A DNA stretch of 64,000 nucleotides from DASSBQ01 sp040981125 (lineage in GTDB: Bacteria; Nitrospirota; Nitrospiria; Nitrospirales; Nitrospiraceae): positions 1 to 64,000 of the forward strand of contig JANRMQ010000002.1 of assembly GCA_040981125.1 (NCBI GenBank), written 5' to 3'. The position numbers and the translations under genes were made by a program. Below, piece after piece: positions 1 to 7,202 of the stretch. The notes below the pieces were generated by a model. That model made no database searches, had not been told where the DNA came from, and saw only the letters and a list, made by a program, of their open reading frames with translations. Position 1 is the stretch's first letter, and each line of letters opens with the position of its first letter.

Positions 1-1818
1 GAGTTCCTTCCTCGCGCTAGCGGCCAAAGTTTCGGCATCTACTATTTCGGACTTCAAGTCCGCTTCCCACTTGTTGGGGAAACAAGCCACGCCGTCTGAA
101 ACTAAAAGTGATGATGGCTCATGATGAGTTTCGCCAGCCAGAGCAAGGAGTTCTTTGGATTTCCTAATAATCTCAGCGTCGGAGTTGCCGCTGTCATAAT
201 CAAAGAGAATGAAACAAGGAATATGGAGTTCGTTGAATATCCTAAAGAGACGATCCATTGACCCTTTCCCGCCGCATTCTACAACGCTCACGCCTTGTGG
301 GTCGAAAGCGCAGTGCGGGAGGACCTCGGCATAGATGGGGAGACTGTATTCTTCAGTTGGGCCTTCGACTAGGATAATCTTGGAGGCAAAGAAACCCTCG
401 TTGCGGCGGGGATTGTAAGCGTGAGAGTAAAGGTCGCGCATGGATGCAGGTGTGGTCTTACCATTGAGATGTGGGAACCTCGTCTCAAGATCCTCGATCA
501 TACTCGACATGGACAACTGCCATGCCTTGCTTGCCCTCGCCATGCTGCCGTTCATTGGCGCGACATTACTTTCCAAGCGAATAATTTCGTCGAAATATGC
601 CACGTCTACAAGCAGGGACGAATGGGTTGAGAATAGTACTTGGTCTCCAGCCTCAGCAATCTGTCGAAATACACGACGAACAGTTCTCTGCGCCTGAGGA
701 TGCATATAAAGCTCTGGTTCTTCAACAGCAAGGATAAGGTTGCGCTTCTTCCCATCGGAGGCGGCTGTCATATGTTGGGCATAACGTCTGAGGATACTGA
801 ATATGACCGCCCTTTGCAGTCCGTGGCCCTTATTCTCGATCGCATTCTTAAAACCATCATCTACATATAGTTTAGGCCCGCTAAGAAGAACTTCCAAAGT
901 TGGCGTCTCAAATTGAATTTCAAGATCACAACTCGGAAACAGATCTTTTAATAGCGTGTTGAGCTCTTTTTCGGTCTCGGCAATAAGTGGAACACGTTCA
1001 TCTCCTCCAACACGATTCATCTGTTTAGATATCTCAGTCAGTATTCCCTCTATCCGTTCTCTTTTTTGTTGCGTAATCGTATTGAGAATTGCAAAGAGCA
1101 ACTTGCCGAACGGGCTACTTTTCGTTCCCCTTGATTCTTCTGTTACATCTCGGACGGCAGGAACAAGAACGAAGAAGGGTAGAATCCCCTTGAGGACGTT
1201 AGCATAACCCTTTGGGTTGTCGATCCATGTGTCCTTCATCGGTATCTTGTCAGCATTGAATGATATGAACTCGCTAGCTTTCTCTTTCCAATCTCCCACA
1301 GATGGTGCCTTGCTCGTTTGAAGAAAATCAAAAAAACTAATGCCTCCGGTGATGAGATCCCCCTTGTTTTTCCACCACTCTTTGACGTTATTGCTATTGA
1401 TGTTGGAGTCTTGCAGCCATTCAGCTGTTGGCATCGGCCTCAAACAGTGCTGTCCTATCGTAATCCTGTCATGATCCTGCTCTGTATCTGTTTCCGATTC
1501 AGTCTTTCCTACGAATCTCGCCGAACGGGCCATGTGAAAAGTGCCGTCGGGTTTCAGATAACTACCCAACGTTTTCTTTTCCTCTTCCGCGAGAGCGGAG
1601 AAAATGGCTTCTACCCTTATTTCTAGGGTTGTATCCTTATTCCAAAATGATTCTTCATTCAGATACTTTGTGCTTGGATTGAAAAGAAAATCTATAGCAC
1701 GGAGTACGCACGACTTTCCCGCGTTATTCGCTCCAACTAGTGCGTGCATGCTGCCGATGTTAAGTATAACGTCTAAGCAAGATCTGAAATTCTGTATTCG
1801 CAGATACGTGATCCTCAT
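1..1818 (-). CDS. OLD-family ATP-dependent nuclease (AAA ATPase + TOPRIM), 3' end outside window
   Basis: The reading frame is open from an ATG at 1818 to the window edge (606 codons), so the C-terminus is missing. Residues 29-36 are GANNAGKS, a Walker A of the SMC/RecF-like ABC ATPase type. An ATPase C-half with VEEPELYMHP (Walker B) and a FSTHSS switch follows. Near residue 484 LVEGPTEE starts a TOPRIM domain, and FDYDSGNSDAE supplies its acidic metal site. This order is that of OLD nucleases, which include GajA of Gabija and many phage-defence effectors. It lies 159 bp downstream of the SNF2 helicase on the same strand, so co-transcription is plausible. Codon use looks AT-richer than the rest of the window, fitting an acquired locus. 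A UvrD-like gene immediately beyond the edge would make it Gabija; this cannot be seen here. Confidence 0.85.
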   Translation of the reverse strand, partial: MRITYLRIQNFRSCLDVILNIGSMHALVGANNAGKSCVLRAIDFLFNPSTKYLNEESFWNKDTTLEIRVEAIFSALAEEEKKTLGSYLKPDGTFHMARSARFVGKTESETDTEQDHDRITIGQHCLRPMPTAEWLQDSNINSNNVKEWWKNKGDLITGGISFFDFLQTSKAPSVGDWKEKASEFISFNADKIPMKDTWIDNPKGYANVLKGILPFFVLVPAVRDVTEESRGTKSSPFGKLLFAILNTITQQKRERIEGILTEISKQMNRVGGDERVPLIAETEKELNTLLKDLFPSCDLEIQFETPTLEVLLSGPKLYVDDGFKNAIENKGHGLQRAVIFSILRRYAQHMTAASDGKKRNLILAVEEPELYMHPQAQRTVRRVFRQIAEAGDQVLFSTHSSLLVDVAYFDEIIRLESNVAPMNGSMARASKAWQLSMSSMIEDLETRFPHLNGKTTPASMRDLYSHAYNPRRNEGFFASKIILVEGPTEEYSLPIYAEVLPHCAFDPQGVSVVECGGKGSMDRLFRIFNELHIPCFILFDYDSGNSDAEIIRKSKELLALAGETHHEPSSLLVSDGVACFPNKWEADLKSEIVDAETLAASARKEL

Positions 1819-1977
1819 TGGCAATCTATGTCCTTAGGTTGCCTCATATCTAAGCCGGCGATAGTTTCACACATCTTGTTCGTCACCTTTCCGTTGTTTG
1901 AACAGCAAGACCTGCGGAGTTGTGCGCATAAGATAATTGGCACGTTATGAATACCGGTGGAAATATTGTTGTCTCGG

Positions 1978-4830
1978 CTATCTGACCTGCCAGCGTATCG
2001 CAAAGAGCTGCTGCGAGCGTATTCGTTGCTCCAACTTCCCCTCAATCTCTACGATCAGTTGCTCTCGCCGTCGATCTATCTCATCCTGTGCATCGAACAG
2101 AGCCCGGCGACGCTTAGCACGTTCAGCTTCCAGCGCCTTAAGCTGCTTTTGCCCGGCGAGTTTCTGTTCCAACGTCAGCGCCACGACGGCAGCCCTGCGG
2201 ACTTCTTTGATCTGCCGGTCATACTCCTTAATCTCTCGCTCCAAGCCCAACTTCAGGTCATCGGCCCAGGAATCGAGCTTCTCGACTTCGATTTCAAAGA
2301 AGTCCGCATTGCGCTTTGATATCTGGCGGCGGATGGCCTCTTGGCGTTCTTCTGTTTGGACATACAGCGTGGGATGGCTGGCTGATGAAGTTGCAGATTG
2401 GGCAACAGTTCCCGGCAGCGAGAACATCCGCCGAACTATCTCTTCATCGAGGACTTCGCCCTGATCCGTGACTCCCGTACAAATAAGATAGTCCTCCGCT
2501 TGGTCCAAGGCCTCCACGGTAAACAGTGCAACGCTCAAGATTCCCGACTTGCCGATGAACGGTTCGAGGACGGTCACTTTTCCGTCATGCTTCCGGTACT
2601 CGAAGGTGAGCTCTCCTGATTCCAAGGCACGACTTTTTGCCTGTACCAGCACCTGCTCAGCCAATGGATGGGCAAGCCGATAGAGATGCGACTCTCCGGT
2701 TCGGCGAGGAAGTTCATAGAGTCCGAGCGGGACGTCTGTGGTGAACGGACAGGATTTTAGCCTAAAAGACGAATCCGACAGAAAGTCCGCATGGTCTCGA
2801 AGCTCGAACTGTGTCAGCTCCATCAGGATGCGCTCGTACCGGTTGAGATAGAGTCGGGAGCGCTCATCACTCACCCGCAGTTTTTCGCGCACTTCGTCAT
2901 CGAAATGCTCAAATAAGAGTTGGCGGGCGCGGGTCATCGCGTCATCGATCTGCGTGCCAAGTTCTTGTTGGAGCTGCTCGAATGAGGCCTTGATCTCTTG
3001 TGGGGTGCGGCAGCGTTGGTAGATATCGGCGATTCGTTTCTCGAAATCCACACCCGACTCAATCGCGCCCAACACTTCATCGCTCGCCCCGAAGACTCCT
3101 TCGAACAGCTGAAACTTCTCGGACAGCAGGCGAAAGACATGCTGATCCGCTTCATTGGTCTGATTAAGGAAGTTGACCACGACCACGTCATGCTTCTGGC
3201 CATACCGATGGCAGCGGCCGATCCGCTGTTCGATCCGTTGCGGATTCCACGGGAGATCGTAGTTCACTACTAAGGAACAGAACTGCAGATTGATGCCCTC
3301 GGCTCCGGCTTCCGTGGCGATCATGATCTGACCCTGGTCTTTGAAATAGTCGACGATGACCGATCGCATGTCGGAGGAACGTGACCCTGTCACACGATCG
3401 GTTCCTTGATGGCGCTGAAGCCAGTCTTGGTAGAGCTGCTTCGATTTCTCGTCGCTATTCGAGCCGTTGAAGAGAACGATATGGTCTTTCCAGGGACTAT
3501 CCGCAAGGACTCGGAGGAGATACTCCTGTGTCCGCCTCGATTCCGTAAAGATGATGGCTTTCTGGGCTGCACCCAGTTCGGCGGCTTTGCTGAAGGCTGT
3601 CCTCAAGGCGGTTAGAAGAGCCTGGCCTTTCGCATTGTGTGTAATCGAAATGGCTAGTTTCCGAAACTCATCGAGGTCTTCGATTTCCTGCTGAATGGCC
3701 TTGCGATCTGCTTCGCTCAGTGGTTCGGGTGGCGTTTCATCCTCAGTCCATTCTTCTGCGATGTCATCTAGGGCTTCGAAGTCCTCTTCCAGCGCTTTCT
3801 CCAGAGGATTCGGCCCATCAGCTTGGCGAAGGCGGTCACGCAGACGTTGACTCATCGATGCTAATGCCCCCGCGATCGCGAAGGAGGACGATGCCAACAG
3901 CTTCCGCAGGACCAACGTCATGAGAGACCGTTGACTGGCCGGCAACGCTTGGAGGTTATCACGGCGGAGGTAGTCTGACACCAAATGGTAGAGCCGATCT
4001 TCGCTCTCCTCCGGCGTAAACGGCTGCACCATCGGCAGACGCTTGGTATAGCGGACATAGGGCAGCACCTGGCGGCGCAATGTGCGCTTACAGATCGGTT
4101 GCAGACGGGATTTCAGTGTATCGAATGTGTGTCGGTTGCCGAGATTCGCGAATTGTTCTTTGAAGCTCTTCAGATCTCCAAAGATGCGATCGTCCACGAC
4201 GCTGACAAGCCCATAGAGTTCGAGCAGCGAATTCTGCAACGGCGTAGCGGTGAGGAGCAGCTTGGGCGCATCCTGTAGACATTGTTTCAGCGCATTAGCG
4301 ATCACATTGGTCGGCTTATAGACATTGCGGAGGCGGTGAGCTTCATCAATCACGACAAGATCCCATCGCAGAAGACTGATTTCCGCTGCTTTTGTGCGCG
4401 CGAACTGATACGAGCAGATGATGATGTCGATTCCTTCAAACGGTCGGATGTTTCCTTGACGGACAACGGCATTGTAGGACTTCGACTCCAGAATGCGGCA
4501 TGGCAGGAAGAACTTCTCTTGGAGTTCCTGATGCCACTGTTTGCGGAGATTTGAAGGCGTAATCACCAAGACCCGGCGTTTGCGTTCGGCCCATTTCTGG
4601 GAGAGGACCAGTCCCGCTTCAATGGTCTTCCCGAGGCCCACTTCATCCGCCAGGATAGCTCCCTTTGAGAAGGGGGACCGGAAGGCAAAGAGCGCGGCCT
4701 CGATTTGGTGGGGATTCAGATCGACCTGAGCGTCTACCAATGCACCTGCCAGCTTTTCAATGCTGTCGGACGGACAACGTTTGGTGAGGTCATGAGCAAA
4801 GTATTTGGCATGGTAGGGCGTGAGCTTCAT
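1978..4830 (-). CDS. SNF2/RapA-like superfamily 2 helicase, probable defence helicase
   Basis: The protein has 950 residues. An SF2 helicase core occupies roughly residues 40-580: DEVGLGKT near residue 66 (motif I), VVIDEAHRLRN (motif II, DEAH), LLLTATPLQNS (motif III), and AGAEGINLQ with RIEQRIGRCHRYGQ (motifs V and VI). The last ~100 residues are charged and predicted coiled coil. This resembles RapA/SNF2-type translocases that occur beside type III-like restriction-modification or DISARM-like genes, but no methyltransferase is visible in the window. The start at 4830 (MKLTPYHAKY) suits the family. It is the first gene of a minus-strand unit continuing into the OLD-type nuclease. A housekeeping RapA role is less likely given the short N-terminus and the nuclease neighbour. 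Confidence 0.8.
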   Translation of the reverse strand: MKLTPYHAKYFAHDLTKRCPSDSIEKLAGALVDAQVDLNPHQIEAALFAFRSPFSKGAILADEVGLGKTIEAGLVLSQKWAERKRRVLVITPSNLRKQWHQELQEKFFLPCRILESKSYNAVVRQGNIRPFEGIDIIICSYQFARTKAAEISLLRWDLVVIDEAHRLRNVYKPTNVIANALKQCLQDAPKLLLTATPLQNSLLELYGLVSVVDDRIFGDLKSFKEQFANLGNRHTFDTLKSRLQPICKRTLRRQVLPYVRYTKRLPMVQPFTPEESEDRLYHLVSDYLRRDNLQALPASQRSLMTLVLRKLLASSSFAIAGALASMSQRLRDRLRQADGPNPLEKALEEDFEALDDIAEEWTEDETPPEPLSEADRKAIQQEIEDLDEFRKLAISITHNAKGQALLTALRTAFSKAAELGAAQKAIIFTESRRTQEYLLRVLADSPWKDHIVLFNGSNSDEKSKQLYQDWLQRHQGTDRVTGSRSSDMRSVIVDYFKDQGQIMIATEAGAEGINLQFCSLVVNYDLPWNPQRIEQRIGRCHRYGQKHDVVVVNFLNQTNEADQHVFRLLSEKFQLFEGVFGASDEVLGAIESGVDFEKRIADIYQRCRTPQEIKASFEQLQQELGTQIDDAMTRARQLLFEHFDDEVREKLRVSDERSRLYLNRYERILMELTQFELRDHADFLSDSSFRLKSCPFTTDVPLGLYELPRRTGESHLYRLAHPLAEQVLVQAKSRALESGELTFEYRKHDGKVTVLEPFIGKSGILSVALFTVEALDQAEDYLICTGVTDQGEVLDEEIVRRMFSLPGTVAQSATSSASHPTLYVQTEERQEAIRRQISKRNADFFEIEVEKLDSWADDLKLGLEREIKEYDRQIKEVRRAAVVALTLEQKLAGQKQLKALEAERAKRRRALFDAQDEIDRRREQLIVEIEGKLEQRIRSQQLFAIRWQVR

Positions 4831-5349
4831 CGGTTATCGAAGTATTAGCTCGGCAAGCATAGCCAGTTTCACGTACGAGGACAAGCGGCCGCGCTTCACG
4901 TTAATGAAGTTGAATGGTGGCGGCTAGAAAATTTGCGGGCGACTCCTGCGATGCCCTAGTAAAGTTACCGGATTGGAGCAGGTCTTAGGAGTAGCCGACC
5001 GCAATGTCTGCTATCGTCGCTGCAATTCACCGCGCAGCCAGAGGAACGCCTCCTAAAGGAAAGCCTGTGCTTCAACAGGGCTTCTTGACATATTTCCGGT
5101 CGGACTCCTGCCGGTCCATCTTGTTGTCGCATCTGCCTGATGTCGAGCCACATTTGGCGTTGCCGGAAGTGGTCATATTGCTGCTGTTGCGGCGAACAGC
5201 CAAAGGTGTCTGTGATTGCCCTTCATCCCGCTCGATCGCGTGAAATCATCTGATTCCTTTGTCAGCTCGAGAGACGGAGCCCGCGGTTGCCATTAATGGA
5301 ACAGTGTAATTACATGGTAAGCACAGTGTTTTTATTTGAGCGCAAAGCC
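4831..5349. other. Intergenic region with promoter for the decayed MazEF locus
   Basis: No convincing gene is seen; the short ORFs here lack family signatures and ribosome binding sites. A TGTAATTACA palindrome at 5305-5314, about 35 bp before the decayed MazE start, could be the former autoregulatory operator of that toxin-antitoxin operon. This is an inference from position only. Confidence 0.4.
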
Positions 5350-5609
5350 ATGAGAACGAAACTTATCCGGATCGGGAATTCACAGGGTATTCGTATCCCA
5401 AAATCGTTGCTCCACCAGTGCCGCCTGAGGGCTCGCTAGAGATCGAGGTTCAGGGCAATCAGGTGGTACGCGCTGCCTCACGACACGATTGGGATGAGGC
5501 GTTCCGCACGATGCATGAGCACCAAGACGATCGCCTGGTAGATGAAGAGGCCGTTTCATCTTCCAATTGGGACCAGGATGATTGGAAGTGGATAAAGCTC
5601 GCCTGGTGA
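5350..5609 (+). pseudogene. MazE/AbrB-type antitoxin, frameshifted
   Basis: The first frame starts MRTKLIRIGNSQGIRIPKSL, the N-terminal swapped-hairpin DNA-binding sequence of MazE/AbrB antitoxins, and stops at 5437-5439 after 29 codons. The C-terminal half (EIEVQGNQVV, then WDEAFRTMHEHQDDRL) continues in another frame up to 5609. A single indel around 5435-5440 therefore breaks the gene. The usual C-terminal WDQDEWxW is present as WDQDDWKW, after which the sequence jumps into the tail of the partner toxin. Intact antitoxins of this family have about 80 residues and precede a MazF toxin with overlapping codons. The product is almost certainly non-functional. Confidence 0.8.
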
Positions 5610-5683
5610 AACGGTTAGGCACTCTCGATCCTCCCACCGCCGATCGCGTGCTGGCGATTCTCGCAGAATTGTTTGCTCCGTAG
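5588..5683 (+). pseudogene. MazF/PemK toxin C-terminal fragment
   Basis: An open stretch reads VDKARLVKRLGTLDPPTADR then VLAILAELFAP and a TAG stop at 5681. This is typical of the C-terminus of a MazF-family endoribonuclease of about 110 residues. The first ~80 residues, with the catalytic core, are missing: the remnant is fused directly to the end of the decayed antitoxin, so a deletion of roughly 240 bp removed most of the toxin gene. No start codon serves it. The assignment rests on recognising the tail motif and on the upstream antitoxin. Confidence 0.65.
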
Positions 5684-5882
5684 CATGGCATCTCAGTTTC
5701 CTTTATCCGACGCTTCGAGCTGTTTGGCATTCTTTTGCTAACCTTCGATACTTTCTCTTCTGTCGTACGAGCCGGGTAGATTACTCGCAATACGGGGAAG
5801 TCTATTTGCGCAATGAATCACTGGCGCATCGTAATGACTCCGTCTATGGTTTCAAGACTGGCCGCCATTCTAATGGACGGCG

Positions 5883-5899
5883 GTGACATCGGAGGTCAC
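5883..5899. promoter_or_regulatory. 17-bp palindromic site, copy 1
   Basis: GTGACATCGGAGGTCAC: 5-bp inverted half-sites GTGAC/GTCAC around a 7-bp centre. It lies between the MazEF remnant and the HI1420-type remnant. Three further copies lie at 7071, 10178 and 10280. Probable repressor or activator operator, or a small dispersed repeat. Confidence 0.5.
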
Positions 5900-5961
5900 G
5901 GCGCCACTGACTACTGGAAGAGTGATGAGGATGAGGTTCAGGCTGAGCACGAGGCAGCAGT

Positions 5962-6196
5962 TTAGCCTACTTTTGCTATAACGCGTAGCCTCACATGTGC
6001 CTTCTTCTGGAGCGCGTTGACAATGCCGAAGAAGGTCTCGGTGTGGCATTGACGAGGTCTCTACGCATTGCTTTGCCTGCCGCAGTCTCGCCGGTCAGAT
6101 AGGCATTGATTGCCTCAGTGAAGAGAGCTTCCAGAAAGCGGAATCGCGGTGGACGCGCGCTGTCACGGACTCTTAAAATTCCCGTGTGAGGGCCAT
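5962..6196 (-). pseudogene. HI1420-type (HigA-like) antitoxin, frameshifted and internally deleted
   Basis: From ATG 6196, preceded by an AGGA ribosome binding site, the frame begins MALTREF and stops within ten codons because of one extra T. In another frame it resumes as FLEALFTEAINAYLTGETAA, then RRDLVNAT, which is the helical N-terminal half of the HI1420-like XRE antitoxin family. The helix-turn-helix segment expected next (a SKSLHRMLG-type motif) is absent. The sequence jumps to FFGIVNALQKKAHVRLRVIA, the family's C-terminal strand, ending at TAA 5962. It has therefore suffered a frameshift and a deletion of about 30 codons, and cannot bind DNA. Confidence 0.65.
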
Positions 6197-6300
6197 AGTA
6201 TCCTCGTGCTAGATCGATGTGTGCTTCTCCGGCGCCGATAGTCCATCCATCGTTCTTGAGCGGCTTGAATGATCGACGTGGTTGTCCGGACTGTGATGGT
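6197..6300 (-). pseudogene. RelE/ParE-type (HI1419-like) toxin tail remnant
   Basis: Immediately upstream of the HI1420-type antitoxin remnant one frame reads IIQAAQERWMDYRRR. This resembles the last helix of HI1419-like RelE/ParE toxins, which normally end in GDKxxQxxDIxxAxxxWxxY and are encoded just before their antitoxin. Nothing recognisable as the toxin body remains further upstream, where the DUF5615 remnant begins. The call depends mainly on gene order. Confidence 0.35.
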
Positions 6301-6676
6301 TACAGAGTGGGATCAGACTGCGGAGGACGACGCACTCTGATCTTGCGATCGGTCACAACGACAAAGCACCTGCTCCATCGTTCGACCTCTTCAGTTTGAA
6401 ACACCGCTTGAATCCGCTGGATAAGCCCCCTGCGGCTGGGATCTCGAAGACGGACGATCATCAACCCTGATGCGATCCCGGCGCGTACCGGCGGATGTCG
6501 GCAAAATCGAGATCCTGTGTGATTAGGAACCGCCCGGCATCCTGAGCAGCAGTCCAAACCGTCACATCATCCCGACCGGCTAATCCTTCATGGGGTACTG
6601 TGTCTACATCGTGAGCGAGCTTATGAAGGATGGAATGCAGCTGAGCAGGCAGGTTTTCATCCAATTTGAGTTTCAC
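6300..6676 (-). pseudogene. DUF5615 PIN-like toxin, frameshifted
   Basis: From a GTG at 6676 the frame reads KLKLDENLPAQLHSILHKLA and includes LITQDLDFADIRRYAPGSHQ, the conserved acidic core of DUF5615 PIN-like nucleases, then stops at 6461-6463. The remaining third (GLMIVRLRDPSRRGLIQRI, ending RVRRPPQSDPTL) follows in a different frame to TAA 6300. One missing base near 6465 explains this; restored, the protein would have about 125 residues, normal for the family. The GTG overlaps the stop of the DUF433 antitoxin as GTGA, so the operon structure is preserved. A sequencing error would be the alternative to true inactivation. Confidence 0.8.
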
Positions 6677-6912
6677 CGAACGTCCGGCACATTTTGGAGC
6701 GGAAGATCCTCTTCTGCAGATGCGGCTGCAAATGCCACCACAGCCCGCACGTCCTCTTCCTTCAGAGTCTGAAAATCGTTCAGCAGTTCTTGGACGGCAT
6801 CTCCCTCGGCCAGGCTCGCCAGGATAGTCCGTACCGTAACCCTGGTGCCCTTAATGATCGGTTCACCTCCACATATCCTCGGGTCGCGAACGATGTATTG
6901 GTGATAGTCCAT
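6673..6912 (-). CDS. DUF433 antitoxin (VapB-like)
   Basis: The protein has 79 residues from ATG 6912, chosen because it has a strong AGGAGG ribosome binding site and because MDYHQYIVRDP is the usual DUF433 beginning. ICGGEPIIKGTRVTVRTIL is the DUF433 core, a winged-helix-like DNA-binding fold. DUF433 proteins are antitoxins for DUF5615 PIN-like toxins and autoregulate their operon. The partner toxin gene overlaps it by four bases but is frameshifted, leaving an intact antitoxin whose cognate toxin is probably dead. A copy of the 17-bp palindrome lies about 160 bp upstream of the start. Confidence 0.85.
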   Translation of the reverse strand: MDYHQYIVRDPRICGGEPIIKGTRVTVRTILASLAEGDAVQELLNDFQTLKEEDVRAVVAFAAASAEEDLPLQNVPDVR

Positions 6913-7070
6913 GGAATCCTCCTCTCGCCCCAAGGGACGGGCCAAGCAAAGTATAGCGAAGACCCTCGGAGAAGTCATTTACCGGCCTTCGATTCTCCAG
7001 CCGTGCCGTACGGATTGTCCGGTGAATCGGGCTTGAAGGGGCTGCCGGCGCCGAAGAGATACCCACAGCG

Positions 7071-7087
7071 GTGACATCGGAGGTCAC
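7071..7087. promoter_or_regulatory. 17-bp palindromic site, copy 2
   Basis: GTGACATCGGAGGTCAC, identical to copies at 5883 and 10280. It lies between the end of the sensor kinase gene and the DUF433 antitoxin, about 160 bp upstream of the latter. Confidence 0.5.
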
Positions 7088-7202
7088 TCTCACAGCAGGC
7101 AGGCTCAACGGGTCAGACGGTCCATCAGCTACTGAGTTGAGGAACGTTGTCAAGTAACCATTCCCAAGCGGCGGAGGCGGGATCGGCAGGCGTCAGGACA
7201 CG

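Noticed and set aside
1..4830. Naming the locus Gabija or DISARM
   Set aside because: The partner genes needed (UvrD-like GajB, or DISARM methyltransferase and DrmAB) are not visible in the window.
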